Positions 1 to 8,508 of a DNA stretch of 64,000 nucleotides are shown here, in pieces. A program made the translations under genes and the position numbers. The notes below the pieces were generated by a model that was not told the DNA's origin, ran no database searches, and saw only the letters and a program-made list of their open reading frames with translations. Position 1 is the first letter of the stretch; every line of letters starts with the position of its first letter. The DNA is from Arcicella lustrica (GTDB lineage: Bacteria > Bacteroidota > Bacteroidia > Cytophagales > Spirosomataceae). The DNA lies in assembly GCF_034930985.1 (NCBI RefSeq), contig NZ_JAYGIM010000003.1:444616-508615 (forward strand), given 5' to 3'.

Positions 1-478
1 AAGTACCCGCTGTTGTCACAGAAGTTCCGGCAACTGACAAAGTTGCTGTGGTGATGCTTAAAGCTGTTCCGTCTCTTTTCCAATCATAATTAGTTGCTCC
101 ACTGGCTACAATATTCCTAGTACTTGTGCCACAAACTGCCGTTACAACATCGCTCGGTGGAGTAACCGTTGGAGCAGTAGGAACAATCTGCGTAACCGTA
201 AAAGCACTTACTGAAGTATAAGAACCAAGCGCAGTTTGTTTCACTTTTGCCGTGTAAGTTCCGGGTGTGGCAAGATAGGTTTGTGTTGAAGCAACTAAAA
301 CATTACTGGCATTATACCATTCATAAACAACATAGCCACTTGGTAAAGTGAGCTTAGAAGTTCCTGTACCAGTACAAGTATAAACACCAGCAGCAGTAAT
401 TGTTGGAGTTTGTGCAGACGATACCTTTAATGATAGGATCAACCAAATCATTAAAAGATATGAACAGCTTGTTTTCAT
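1..478 (-). CDS. Secreted cell-surface/adhesin-like protein, 5' part only
   Basis: The gene runs leftward off the window, so only the N-terminal 159 codons are visible. The frame is open from the ATG at 476-478 to position 1. The protein begins MKTSCSYLLMIWLILSLKVS and has a typical signal peptide with a likely cut after SSA (SSA|QT). The mature part is rich in Thr, Ser, Val and Tyr with beta-strand-like periodicity (VYTCTGTGTSKLTLPSGY, VYEWYNASNVL, TPGTYTAKVKQT), the look of Ig-like/PKD-type repeats in Bacteroidota surface proteins that are often type IX secretion cargo. That family placement is inference; the sorting domain would be at the missing C-terminus. Function unknown. Confidence 0.72.
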   Translation of the reverse strand, partial: MKTSCSYLLMIWLILSLKVSSAQTPTITAAGVYTCTGTGTSKLTLPSGYVVYEWYNASNVLVASTQTYLATPGTYTAKVKQTALGSYTSVSAFTVTQIVPTAPTVTPPSDVVTAVCGTSTRNIVASGATNYDWKRDGTALSITTATLSVAGTSVTTAGT

Positions 479-548
479 AGTTATTGAGTTGATTGCTTTT
501 GTTACAAACGGATGCTGTAATCAAATGGAGTTGATGGGTACTATAATA

Positions 549-583
549 ATCTACATTTCATTCATATTATCTGAAATGTAGAT
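549..583 (-). terminator. Hairpin downstream of obg
   Basis: A perfect 12-bp inverted repeat (ATCTACATTTCA at 549-560, its complement at 572-583) lies 12 bp past the obg stop codon. On the minus strand it is followed by a weak T-rich stretch (TTATTATAG), so it is probably the end of the adk-obg transcript, though not a textbook intrinsic terminator. Confidence 0.5.
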
Positions 584-595
584 TATAAAATATTT

Positions 596-1648
596 TTACT
601 CAGAATCACTTTCGAGTTGTTCAACATCTTCAGTAGCTTTTTCTACTGGTGGTTGAGCATTCTGTAAAGTTGTCCACAATAAATCTTTCAATTCTACCAA
701 ACCTTGTTGCATCACTGAAGAAATCAAGATATAAGGTAAATTCTCTGGAATTTGCTTGATGATTCTTTCTCTGTGTTCGTCAGATTCAACTAAGTCCATT
801 TTAGAGACTGCTAAAATTCTTTCTTTATCCAACAAAGCAGGGTTATATTGCTTTAATTCATTGAGAAGAATCAAATACTCTTCTTCGATGTTTTCTACCG
901 AAGCAGGTACTAAAAACAACAAAATAGAATTTCGTTCGATATGTCTTAAGAATCTAGTTCCTAAGCCTTTACCTTCAGCAGCACCTTCGATAATCCCCGG
1001 AATATCAGCCATGATAAATGACTTGAAATTTCTATAAGCTACCACACCTAAATTTGGTGTTAATGTTGTAAAAGGATAATCTGCAATTTCTGGAGTAGCT
1101 GCCGACATTACTGAAAGTAGAGTTGACTTTCCTGCATTCGGGAAACCTACCAAACCTACGTCAGCTAATACTTTAAGTTCTAAAACTACCCACATGTCTT
1201 CGCCTATTTCACCAGGCTGTGCATAGTGTGGAGCTTGATTTGTTGATGATTTAAAATTGGTATTTCCTAAACCGCCTCTTCCACCTTTTAATAAAATTAC
1301 CTCTTCGTCGTGTTTAGTAACTTCTGCTAATACTTCACCCGTTTCTGGGTCTTTTACAATCGTTCCTAATGGTACTTCGATAATTGCATCTTCTCCTTGA
1401 AGCCCTGAACGGCGTCCGCCTTCGCCACCTTTTCCGTCTTTAGCAAAAATATGTTTTTGGTATTTTAGGTGGAGTAAAGTCCAGTGTTGTGAGTTTCCTC
1501 TCAGAACAACGTGTCCTCCACGACCGCCATCACCACCATCTGGACCACCTTTAGGTACGTGTTTTTCACGACGGAAATGGCTAGAGCCGCTTCCTCCGTG
1601 GCCCGAACGGACGTTAATTTTTACGTAGTCAATGAAGTTGGATGCCAT
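596..1648 (-). CDS. obg: GTPase Obg/CgtA
   Basis: Obg is a ribosome-associated GTPase that acts in 50S subunit maturation and stress control. The 350-residue protein has the glycine-rich OBG fold at about 1-158 (GGSGSSHFRREKHVPKGGPD, GGRGGLGNTNFKS) and a G domain with P-loop GFPNAGKS near 168, DIPGII (G3), SKMD (G4, with Ser in place of the usual Asn) and a G5-like SSVM. The C-terminal OCT domain of some Obg proteins is absent; the protein ends in a short acidic tail. ATG start MASNFIDYVKINV matches family N-termini. It lies downstream of adk on the same strand, with a hairpin between them. Confidence 0.96.
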   Translation of the reverse strand: MASNFIDYVKINVRSGHGGSGSSHFRREKHVPKGGPDGGDGGRGGHVVLRGNSQHWTLLHLKYQKHIFAKDGKGGEGGRRSGLQGEDAIIEVPLGTIVKDPETGEVLAEVTKHDEEVILLKGGRGGLGNTNFKSSTNQAPHYAQPGEIGEDMWVVLELKVLADVGLVGFPNAGKSTLLSVMSAATPEIADYPFTTLTPNLGVVAYRNFKSFIMADIPGIIEGAAEGKGLGTRFLRHIERNSILLFLVPASVENIEEEYLILLNELKQYNPALLDKERILAVSKMDLVESDEHRERIIKQIPENLPYILISSVMQQGLVELKDLLWTTLQNAQPPVEKATEDVEQLESDSE

Positions 1649-1673
1649 GATATTTTGGATATTATTGATTGAT

Positions 1674-1721
1674 TTAAAAATGGGTTACTTCTAGCAATAT
1701 AAAATCACTACAAATAACCCA
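1674..1721 (-). terminator. Terminator-like hairpin between adk and obg
   Basis: Arms TGGGTTA (1681-1687) and TAACCCA (1715-1721) flank a long loop. In the minus direction the hairpin is followed by TTTTTAAA. It lies directly after the adk stop and may terminate part of the adk transcript or mark a processing site before obg. Confidence 0.5.
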
Positions 1722-1729
1722 CAGATAAA

Positions 1730-2302
1730 TTATTTTACTGCATCAATTGCAGTACAGATATTAGTAAAAATTTCTTCGATATTACCGATTCCATTTACTT
1801 TTGATACTTTGCCTTGGGCATCGTAATATGGTAAAACATGAACAGTTTTAGAGAAGTATTCGTCGATACGCTTCAACAATTTATCAGCATCGTCATCAGC
1901 ACGACCTGATACTTTTTGTCTTTCAGCAATTCTATTTTTGATTTCGTCTTCGTTAACATCTAACTGAACTACACCATTAATTTTTTGTCCGTTTTTGGTC
2001 AAATAAGCATCTAATGCTTCTGCTTGTGTTACAGTACGTGGAAAGCCGTCAAAGATAAAGCCTTTTGCCTCAGGATTATTCTTTACTTCTTCTTCTAACA
2101 TATCTATCGTCACCGAATCTGGTACTAAAAGCCCATCAGCTAAGATTTGTTTCACACGTTGCCCTAGTTCAGTATTATTAGAAATGTGCATGCGAAACAT
2201 ATCCCCTGTAGAAATATGTACTAACTGATACTTTTCAATTAATTTAGCTGACTGTGTTCCTTTACCTGCACCTGGAGGGCCGAATAAGACGAGATTTAAC
2301 AT
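1730..2302 (-). CDS. adk: Adenylate kinase
   Basis: Catalyses ATP + AMP = 2 ADP in the cytoplasm. The 190-residue protein carries the P-loop GPPGAGKGTQ at 8-17, the AMP-site stretch HISTGDMFR, the GFPRT motif (FDGFPRTVTQA) and the region RIAERQKVSGRADDDADK. It is the short form with a minimal LID and no zinc-binding cysteines. ATG at 2302 is the natural start because the P-loop follows at once. Upstream of and co-oriented with obg. Confidence 0.97.
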   Translation of the reverse strand: MLNLVLFGPPGAGKGTQSAKLIEKYQLVHISTGDMFRMHISNNTELGQRVKQILADGLLVPDSVTIDMLEEEVKNNPEAKGFIFDGFPRTVTQAEALDAYLTKNGQKINGVVQLDVNEDEIKNRIAERQKVSGRADDDADKLLKRIDEYFSKTVHVLPYYDAQGKVSKVNGIGNIEEIFTNICTAIDAVK

Positions 2303-2354
2303 TGGTTACACCGTTATTTTTAAAGTTCTTTATTATCGTTTTGTTATAAGACTA

Positions 2355-2362
2355 CAAATTTA
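2355..2362 (-). promoter_or_regulatory. Possible -7 box for adk
   Basis: TAAATTTG on the minus strand fits the Bacteroidota -7 consensus TAnnTTTG, about 50 nt before the adk ATG. No good -33 TTG lies 17-23 bp upstream, so the call is weak. Confidence 0.35.
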
Positions 2363-2523
2363 CGAGAACCATAATGAAATATCAGCTAATTGTCTGATAA
2401 TTTAGCAAATGAGGTATAGATGAATCAAAACTAGCGATGATAGACAAGGCAATATCCAGTAAACTTTACTAGTTTTATGCTTATTTTGTTAGAATAAATT
2501 TATAAACAGACTCCCAATAAATA

Positions 2524-3531
2524 ATGCTCAATGTTGCGCTCATTGGTTTTGGTTTATCAGGTAGATACCTCCAAGCCCCATTTTTCTCGGTAAATCCTAA
2601 TTTCAATCTTAAAACGATTGTTTCGAATAGTCAAAATCCAAAAGAATATTTTCCTGCTGTTGAAGTAATGAAAAGTTTGGAAGAAGTATTAGCCGACGAT
2701 TCTATCGACTTGGTAAGTATTTGTTCGCCAAACGCTACACATTACGAATTTGCTAAAAAATGTTTGTTGGCTGATAAGCATGTGTTGGTCGAAAAACCTT
2801 TCACCGCTACTGCTGAAGAAGCAGAAGAGTTAATTCAACTATCGCAAGAAAGAGGTAAAATAATCTCTATTTACCAAAATCGCCGTTTTGATAGCGATTT
2901 TATGACAGTAAAAAAAGTAATTGAAGATGGTTTATTGGGTGATTTATTAAGCTATGAAGTGCATTTTGATCGCTATAAACCAATTTTGAATGCCAAGAAA
3001 TGGAAAGAAACCAACAATGCTGCTAACGGTATTTTGTATGATTTAGGTTCACATATTATCGACCAAGCAATTGTGCTTTTTGGTACACCAGAAAAAGTTT
3101 GGGGCGAAACCTGTACGGAAAGAATAGGTTCTGAAATAGACGATTCATTTGATATTAGACTCAATTATGGAAAGCTAAAAGTTACTTTAAAATCAAGTTT
3201 ATTAGTGCGTGAAGAAGGTCCACGATATATTTTGTACGGAACAAAAGGTTCATTTGTAAAGTATGGAATAGATGTACAAGAAGACCATTTAAAAGCGGGC
3301 ATCATGCCAAATATGGATACTTTCGGCATTGAACCAGAAAGTAATTCGGGCATTATTAATACAGACATCAACGGTTTGCATTTCAGAGGAACGATAGAAA
3401 CCCTAAAAGGCGATTGGGGAATACTTTTCCAAAATCTTTATGAAGCCATTACTGGGAAAGCTGAACTTTTGGTAAAACCAGAAGAAGTTTTGGAGCAAAT
3501 TAAGATTATGGAGCAAATTAAGAGATATTAA
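2524..3531 (+). CDS. Gfo/Idh/MocA-family NAD(P)-dependent oxidoreductase
   Basis: A 335-residue cytoplasmic sugar or polyol dehydrogenase-type enzyme. The N-terminal Rossmann fold starts with VALIGFGLSGRYLQAPFF (about 4-21), followed by SICSPNATHYEFAKK and the EKPFTATAEEAEELI motif (about 90-104) that carries the catalytic Lys of the family. The C-terminal alpha/beta domain contains YDLGSHIIDQAIVLFG with the conserved Asp-His region. Substrate cannot be told from sequence. The gene stands alone between adk (divergent) and a repeat-filled convergent gap before rpoC. Confidence 0.9.
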   Translation: MLNVALIGFGLSGRYLQAPFFSVNPNFNLKTIVSNSQNPKEYFPAVEVMKSLEEVLADDSIDLVSICSPNATHYEFAKKCLLADKHVLVEKPFTATAEEAEELIQLSQERGKIISIYQNRRFDSDFMTVKKVIEDGLLGDLLSYEVHFDRYKPILNAKKWKETNNAANGILYDLGSHIIDQAIVLFGTPEKVWGETCTERIGSEIDDSFDIRLNYGKLKVTLKSSLLVREEGPRYILYGTKGSFVKYGIDVQEDHLKAGIMPNMDTFGIEPESNSGIINTDINGLHFRGTIETLKGDWGILFQNLYEAITGKAELLVKPEEVLEQIKIMEQIKRY

Positions 3532-3541
3532 GCGAACAGCT

Positions 3542-3590
3542 TTCGGTCTTCGGTCTTCGGTCTTCGGTCTTCGGTCTTCGGTCTTCGGTG
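3542..3590. repeat. Heptanucleotide tandem repeat (ttcggtc)x7
   Basis: Six perfect copies of ttcggtc plus a seventh ending in g, starting 10 bp after the oxidoreductase stop codon. One of two pure heptamer arrays in the window; the other is at 53065-53137. It is followed by the first 43-bp repeat array. Confidence 0.95.
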
Positions 3591-3606
3591 GTCAGTCAAA
3601 ATTTAC

Positions 3607-3976
3607 ATTAGAGTTCACTTAAAGTGGTCTTATAGAGCACTTCGAGTGCATTAGAGTTCACTCAAAGTGGTCTTATAGAGCACTCCGAGTGCATTAGAGT
3701 TCATTTGAAGTGGTCTTGTAGAGCACTCTGAGTGCATTAGAGTTCACTCGAAGTGGTCTTATAGAGCATTCTGAGTGCATTAGAGTTCACTCGAAGCGGT
3801 ATTATAGAGCACTCTGAGTGCATTAGAGTTCACTCGAAGCGGTATTATAGAGCACTCAGAGTGCATTAGAGTTCACTCGAAGCGGTATTATAGAGCACTC
3901 AGAGTGCATTAGAGTTCACTTGAAGTGGTCTTGTAGAGCACTCTGAGTGCATTAGAGTTTACTTGAAGTGGTTTTG
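3607..3976 (+). repeat. 43-bp tandem repeat array A (8 full copies + partial)
   Basis: Contiguous 43-bp units start at 3607 and recur every 43 bp (3650, 3693 and so on); a ninth, truncated copy starts at 3951. Each unit holds two short dyads: CACT-nnn-AGTG near its start (variants cactcgaagtg, cacttgaagtg, cactcaaagtg) and GCACTC-n-GAGTGC at its end, whose centre base varies between copies. No spacers separate the copies, so it is not a CRISPR. The reverse complement of the same unit forms array B at 17769-18125. It lies in the convergent gap between the oxidoreductase and rpoC. Confidence 0.95.
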
Positions 3977-4006
3977 TTCAATGAAGAACAAATCTTAAAG
4001 TAAAAA

Positions 4007-4062
4007 ATCTTGTGTCTTGCTTTCTATATCTTTCAGTCTAAAAATCCTAAAGTCTTCAAATC
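4007..4062. repeat. Degenerate heptamer-periodic repeat (CTT/TCT type)
   Basis: The stretch reads as successive 7-mers such as ATCTTGT GTCTTGC TTTCTAT ATCTTTC. Positions 4036-4059 are an exact 24-nt reverse-complement match to 57711-57734, in another heptamer-periodic block, so this is a dispersed family rather than chance low complexity. Confidence 0.65.
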
Positions 4063-4102
4063 AAAAAAAATGCCCTCTGAAATGAATCAAAGGGCATTTT
4101 TT
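4063..4102 (-). terminator. Intrinsic terminator of the rpoB-rpoC transcription unit
   Basis: In the minus direction the arms AAATGCCCT and AGGGCATTT form a hairpin followed by a run of T (8 nt), 20 bp after the rpoC stop. It is the strongest terminator for the rpoBC unit. Confidence 0.88.
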
Positions 4103-4121
4103 ATATTGCTACAAAATTAGA

Positions 4122-7100
4122 TTACACAATCCAACGAGCTTTACGATAACCTCCAACCTTTTCTTGGGCTTTGGCTTCTTTAGCTGTTTCAACTTGTTGT
4201 AATTCTTCTTTAGAAGTAATCACGTAGTCTGCATATTTACGAACACCCGTACCTGCTGGGATTAAGTGACCAACAATTACGTTTTCTTTCAAGCCATCTA
4301 ATGTATCAGCTTTTGCACGGATAGATGCTTCAGATAATACTTTCGTTGTTTCTTGGAAAGAAGCCGCAGAAATGAATGAGTCAGTTCCTAAAGATGCTTG
4401 AGTGATACCTTGTAAGTTTGGTTGAGAAACCGCTGGTGAAGCATCACGTACTGTAACAATCTTCATATCACGACGTTTCAATGAAGAGTTTTCGTCACGC
4501 AAAGCACGAGCAGAAACAATCATACCTACTTTCATTTTATCAGAATCACCTGCATCCATAACTACTTTCTTATCCATGATTTTATCGTTTTCCTCACGGA
4601 ATAAGAATCTATCAACATTTTGTCCATTCAAGAACATTGTATCTCCAGATTCAACGATGATTACTTTCTGCATCATCTGACGAACGATAGCCTCGATGTG
4701 CTTATCGTTAATCTTCACACCTTGCAGACGGTAAACGTCTTGGATTTCATTTACTAAGTACTCTTGTACAGCAGTTGGTCCTTTAATAGCCAAAATATCT
4801 GAAGGCGTAATAGCACCATCTGAAAGCGGTACACCAGCACGCACAAAGTCATTATTTTGAACAAGGATGTGTTTAGACAATGGCACCAAGTATTTACGTT
4901 CGCCACCATCTTTAGCACGTACATAAATTTCACGGTTACCACGTTTGATACCTCCTAAAGTAATAACACCGTCAATCTCAGAAACTACTGCTGGGTTAGA
5001 TGGGTTACGTGCTTCAAATAATTCCGTTACACGTGGAAGACCACCCGTAATATCACGAGTTTTACCAGCAGCACGAGGAATTTTCGCCAAGATTTGTCCT
5101 GGTTTAATTTTCGTTTTGTTTTCTACTGATAAACGTGCCGCTACTGGTACGTTGTAAGCTACTGGTTCATCAGCACCTTTCACAACAACCAAGATTGCAG
5201 GGTTTTTAGTTTTATCTTTAGATTCGATAATTACTTTCTCACGTAAACCTGTTTGCTCATCGGCTTCTTCCTTGTAAGTAACATTTTCTTCGATAGCATC
5301 GAATTGAATAGTACCTTCAACTTCCGATAAGATTACAGCGTTATATGGATCCCAAGCACAAATTTCTTCACCTTTAGTAATCGTCTGTCCGTCTTTAACT
5401 CTCAAATAAGAACCGTAAGGAACGTTATTAGCGATAAATACTTGTTGAGGATTGTTAGCATTCAAAATTTGAACCTCACCTGAACGACCCATTACAATTT
5501 CAACTGGTTTTCCTTCTGGGTCAACCGAAGAAACTGTACGCATCTCTTCAAATTTAATGATACCGTCGAATTTCGCTTTGATAGCTGCATCCAACGTTAC
5601 GTTTTGAGCAGTACCCCCAACGTGGAATGTACGAAGTGTAAGCTGCGTACCTGGTTCACCGATTGACTGCGATGCAATTACACCTACAGCTTCACCGATA
5701 CTTACCATTCTACCTGTTGAAAGGTTACGTCCATAACATTTAGCACAAACTCCATAACGAGTTTCGCAAGTTAATACCGAACGAATTTCAATTGAATCAA
5801 TCGCAGTATCATCTACAGAAAGAGCTGCCTCTTCGCTGATTTCTTCACCTGCTGTGATTAATAATTTACCAGTAACAGGATCATACACATCATGGATAGA
5901 TACACGACCCAAGATACGTTCTGATAATGGTTCAATGATTTCTTCGTTATCTTTCAATGCTGAAGTTTGGATACCTCTTAAAGTACCGCAATCTTCTTCA
6001 TTTACGATTACATCTTGAGCAACGTCATGCAAACGACGAGTTAAGTAACCCGCATCGGCGGTTTTCAAGGCTGTATCGGCAAGACCTTTACGAGCACCGT
6101 GAGTAGAGATAAAGTACTCTAATACGTCAAGACCTTCTTTAAAGTTAGAAAGGATTGGGTTTTCGATGATTTCACCAACCGAACCTTGTAAGTTCTTCTG
6201 AGGTTTCGCCATCAAACCACGCATACCACCTAACTGACGAATCTGTTCACGAGAACCACGAGCTCCAGAGTGCATCATCATATAGATGGCATTGAAACCT
6301 TGTTTATCGTTTTCCATTTGATTCATCAAGGTATCAGTGATTTTCTTGTTCACTGATGTCCAAATATCAATTACAGCATTATAACGTTCATTATCTGTAA
6401 TTAAACCCATCAAATAGTTATCTGTTACTTCAGATACTCTATCTTTTGCTTGCGCAACTAAAGCAGCTTTTTCTTCAGGAACGATGATGTCACCGATACC
6501 CATTGAAAGACCACCTTTGAATGCCATTTGGTATCCTAGGTCTTTAATATCATCTAAGAATTTCGCAGTACGAGCAACTCCAGAGATTTTAAATACTGTA
6601 GCAATGATTTGTTGTAATTTCTTCTTAGTCAACAATTCATTGATATATCCTACTTCTTCAGGAACGCAAAGGTTGAACAATACACGGCCAGCAACAGTTT
6701 TCACCATTTCGTCAACCAAAGTACCATCTTCTTTACGCACTTTCGCTTTTACTTCAATATTAGCGTGTTTAGAAACAACTCCTTCGTTCATCCCGATTAC
6801 AACTTCTTCGAAACCGTAGAACTTCATGCCTTCACCTTTCACTTCATATTCTGGTGTATGTCTACGTCCTTTTGTTACGTAGTATAAACCAAGAACCATA
6901 TCTTGTGAAGGTACAGTAATAGGCGCTCCGTTGGCTGGGTTCAAGATATTGTGCGAACCTAACATTAAAAGAGATGCTTCCAAAATTGCTTCTTGTCCAA
7001 GTGGTACGTGTACCGCCATCTGGTCACCATCAAAATCGGCGTTAAATGCCGTACAAGTTAATGGGTGCAATTGGATTGCTTTTCCTTCAATCAATTTAGG

Positions 7101-8456
7101 TTGGAATGCCTGAATACCCAAACGGTGAAGCGTAGGGGCACGGTTTAGAAGAACAGGATGTCCTTTCATTACGTTTTCCAAAATATCCCAAACTACAGGG
7201 TCTTTTCTATCAACAATTTTCTTGGCAGATTTTACCGTTTTCACGATACCTCTTTCAATCAATTTTCTGATAACAAATGGTTTGAAAAGCTCGGCAGCCA
7301 TATCTTTTGGCAACCCACATTCGTGCATTTTCAATTCTGGACCAACCACAATTACCGAACGACCAGAGTAATCGACACGTTTACCTAGTAAGTTCTGACG
7401 GAAACGTCCTTGCTTACCTTTCAACATATCTGAAAGTGATTTCAAAGCACGGTTACCTTCTGAACGAACAGCATTGATTTTACGTGAGTTATCGAATAAT
7501 GAATCGACAGCCTCTTGTAACATACGCTTTTCGTTACGCAAGATTACTTCTGGCGCTTTGATTTCGATCAAACGCTTCAAACGGTTGTTACGGATAATTA
7601 CACGACGGTAAAGGTCATTTAAATCCGAAGTCGCAAAACGACCACCATCTAAAGGTACAAGCGGACGCAATTCTGGTGGAATTACTGGTACCATTTTGAT
7701 AACCATCCATTCTGGCTTGTTCTCGATACGAGTACCCGCTTCACGGAAAGCTTCAACTACTTTCAAACGTTTCAAGGCTTCAGCCTTACGTTGTTGAGAA
7801 GTATCGTTTGCTGCCGAGTGACGTAAGTCATAAGATAAATTATCTAATTCAGTACGTTTCAACAACATATCCAACGCCTCAGCACCCATCTTAGCAATGA
7901 ATTTCTGAGGATCTTCGTCTGGTAACAATTGGTTTTCACGAGGTAACTTGTCGATAATGTCCAAATATTCGTCTTCAGTTAAGAAGTCCATTTTGTTAAC
8001 ACCATCTTCAGCTTTTACCCCAGCTTGAACTACTACGTATCTTTCGTAATAAATTACTTGGTCAAGTTTTTTCGTAGAAAGACCTAACAAGTAACCAATT
8101 TTGTTTGGTAAGCTACGGAAGTACCAAATGTGAGCAACAGGCACAACTAATTCGATGTGTCCCATACGCTCACGACGTACTTTTTTCTCAGTAACTTCTA
8201 CACCGCAACGGTCGCAGATGATACCTTTATAACGAATACGTTTATATTTCCCACAGTGACATTCCCAGTCTTTTGTAGGGCCGAAAATACGCTCACAGAA
8301 CAAACCACCCATTTCTGGTTTGTAAGTTCTATAGTTGATTGTTTCCGGTTGAGTAACTTCTCCGTGTGATCCTTCAAGAATCGACTCAGGTGACGCCAAT
8401 GAAATGGTTACCTTAGAGAACTCACTGTTTAATTTTCTATTCTTTTTGAATGACAT
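4122..8456 (-). CDS. rpoC: DNA-directed RNA polymerase subunit beta'
   Basis: The largest core RNA polymerase subunit. The N-terminal zinc-binding module (CHCGKYKRIRYKGIICDRC), the active-site motif NADFDGDQMAVH that holds the three Asp residues binding catalytic Mg, the trigger-loop region (SIGEPGTQLTLRTFHVGG) and the second zinc module CETRYGVCAKCYG are all present. I choose the ATG at 8456 (MSFKKNRKLNSEFSKVTISL, 1444 residues), which matches Bacteroidota RpoC N-termini; an in-frame TTG at 8483 would add nine residues. It is not adjacent to rpoB: a membrane-protein gene lies between, ending 52 bp before this start. A strong terminator follows. Confidence 0.97.
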   Translation of the reverse strand: MSFKKNRKLNSEFSKVTISLASPESILEGSHGEVTQPETINYRTYKPEMGGLFCERIFGPTKDWECHCGKYKRIRYKGIICDRCGVEVTEKKVRRERMGHIELVVPVAHIWYFRSLPNKIGYLLGLSTKKLDQVIYYERYVVVQAGVKAEDGVNKMDFLTEDEYLDIIDKLPRENQLLPDEDPQKFIAKMGAEALDMLLKRTELDNLSYDLRHSAANDTSQQRKAEALKRLKVVEAFREAGTRIENKPEWMVIKMVPVIPPELRPLVPLDGGRFATSDLNDLYRRVIIRNNRLKRLIEIKAPEVILRNEKRMLQEAVDSLFDNSRKINAVRSEGNRALKSLSDMLKGKQGRFRQNLLGKRVDYSGRSVIVVGPELKMHECGLPKDMAAELFKPFVIRKLIERGIVKTVKSAKKIVDRKDPVVWDILENVMKGHPVLLNRAPTLHRLGIQAFQPKLIEGKAIQLHPLTCTAFNADFDGDQMAVHVPLGQEAILEASLLMLGSHNILNPANGAPITVPSQDMVLGLYYVTKGRRHTPEYEVKGEGMKFYGFEEVVIGMNEGVVSKHANIEVKAKVRKEDGTLVDEMVKTVAGRVLFNLCVPEEVGYINELLTKKKLQQIIATVFKISGVARTAKFLDDIKDLGYQMAFKGGLSMGIGDIIVPEEKAALVAQAKDRVSEVTDNYLMGLITDNERYNAVIDIWTSVNKKITDTLMNQMENDKQGFNAIYMMMHSGARGSREQIRQLGGMRGLMAKPQKNLQGSVGEIIENPILSNFKEGLDVLEYFISTHGARKGLADTALKTADAGYLTRRLHDVAQDVIVNEEDCGTLRGIQTSALKDNEEIIEPLSERILGRVSIHDVYDPVTGKLLITAGEEISEEAALSVDDTAIDSIEIRSVLTCETRYGVCAKCYGRNLSTGRMVSIGEAVGVIASQSIGEPGTQLTLRTFHVGGTAQNVTLDAAIKAKFDGIIKFEEMRTVSSVDPEGKPVEIVMGRSGEVQILNANNPQQVFIANNVPYGSYLRVKDGQTITKGEEICAWDPYNAVILSEVEGTIQFDAIEENVTYKEEADEQTGLREKVIIESKDKTKNPAILVVVKGADEPVAYNVPVAARLSVENKTKIKPGQILAKIPRAAGKTRDITGGLPRVTELFEARNPSNPAVVSEIDGVITLGGIKRGNREIYVRAKDGGERKYLVPLSKHILVQNNDFVRAGVPLSDGAITPSDILAIKGPTAVQEYLVNEIQDVYRLQGVKINDKHIEAIVRQMMQKVIIVESGDTMFLNGQNVDRFLFREENDKIMDKKVVMDAGDSDKMKVGMIVSARALRDENSSLKRRDMKIVTVRDASPAVSQPNLQGITQASLGTDSFISAASFQETTKVLSEASIRAKADTLDGLKENVIVGHLIPAGTGVRKYADYVITSKEELQQVETAKEAKAQEKVGGYRKARWIV

Positions 8457-8508
8457 ATAAGAATGTATTTTATTGACGTTCAATTAATTATCAATCAGAT
8501 GAAAACTA

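Noticed and set aside
3607..3976. CRISPR array
   Set aside because: Units of 43 bp are contiguous and carry no unique spacers; the same holds for 17769-18125 and for the 42-bp array at 39162.
6484..6819. 111-aa frame on the + strand inside rpoC
   Set aside because: Same reasoning: antisense to strongly conserved coding sequence.
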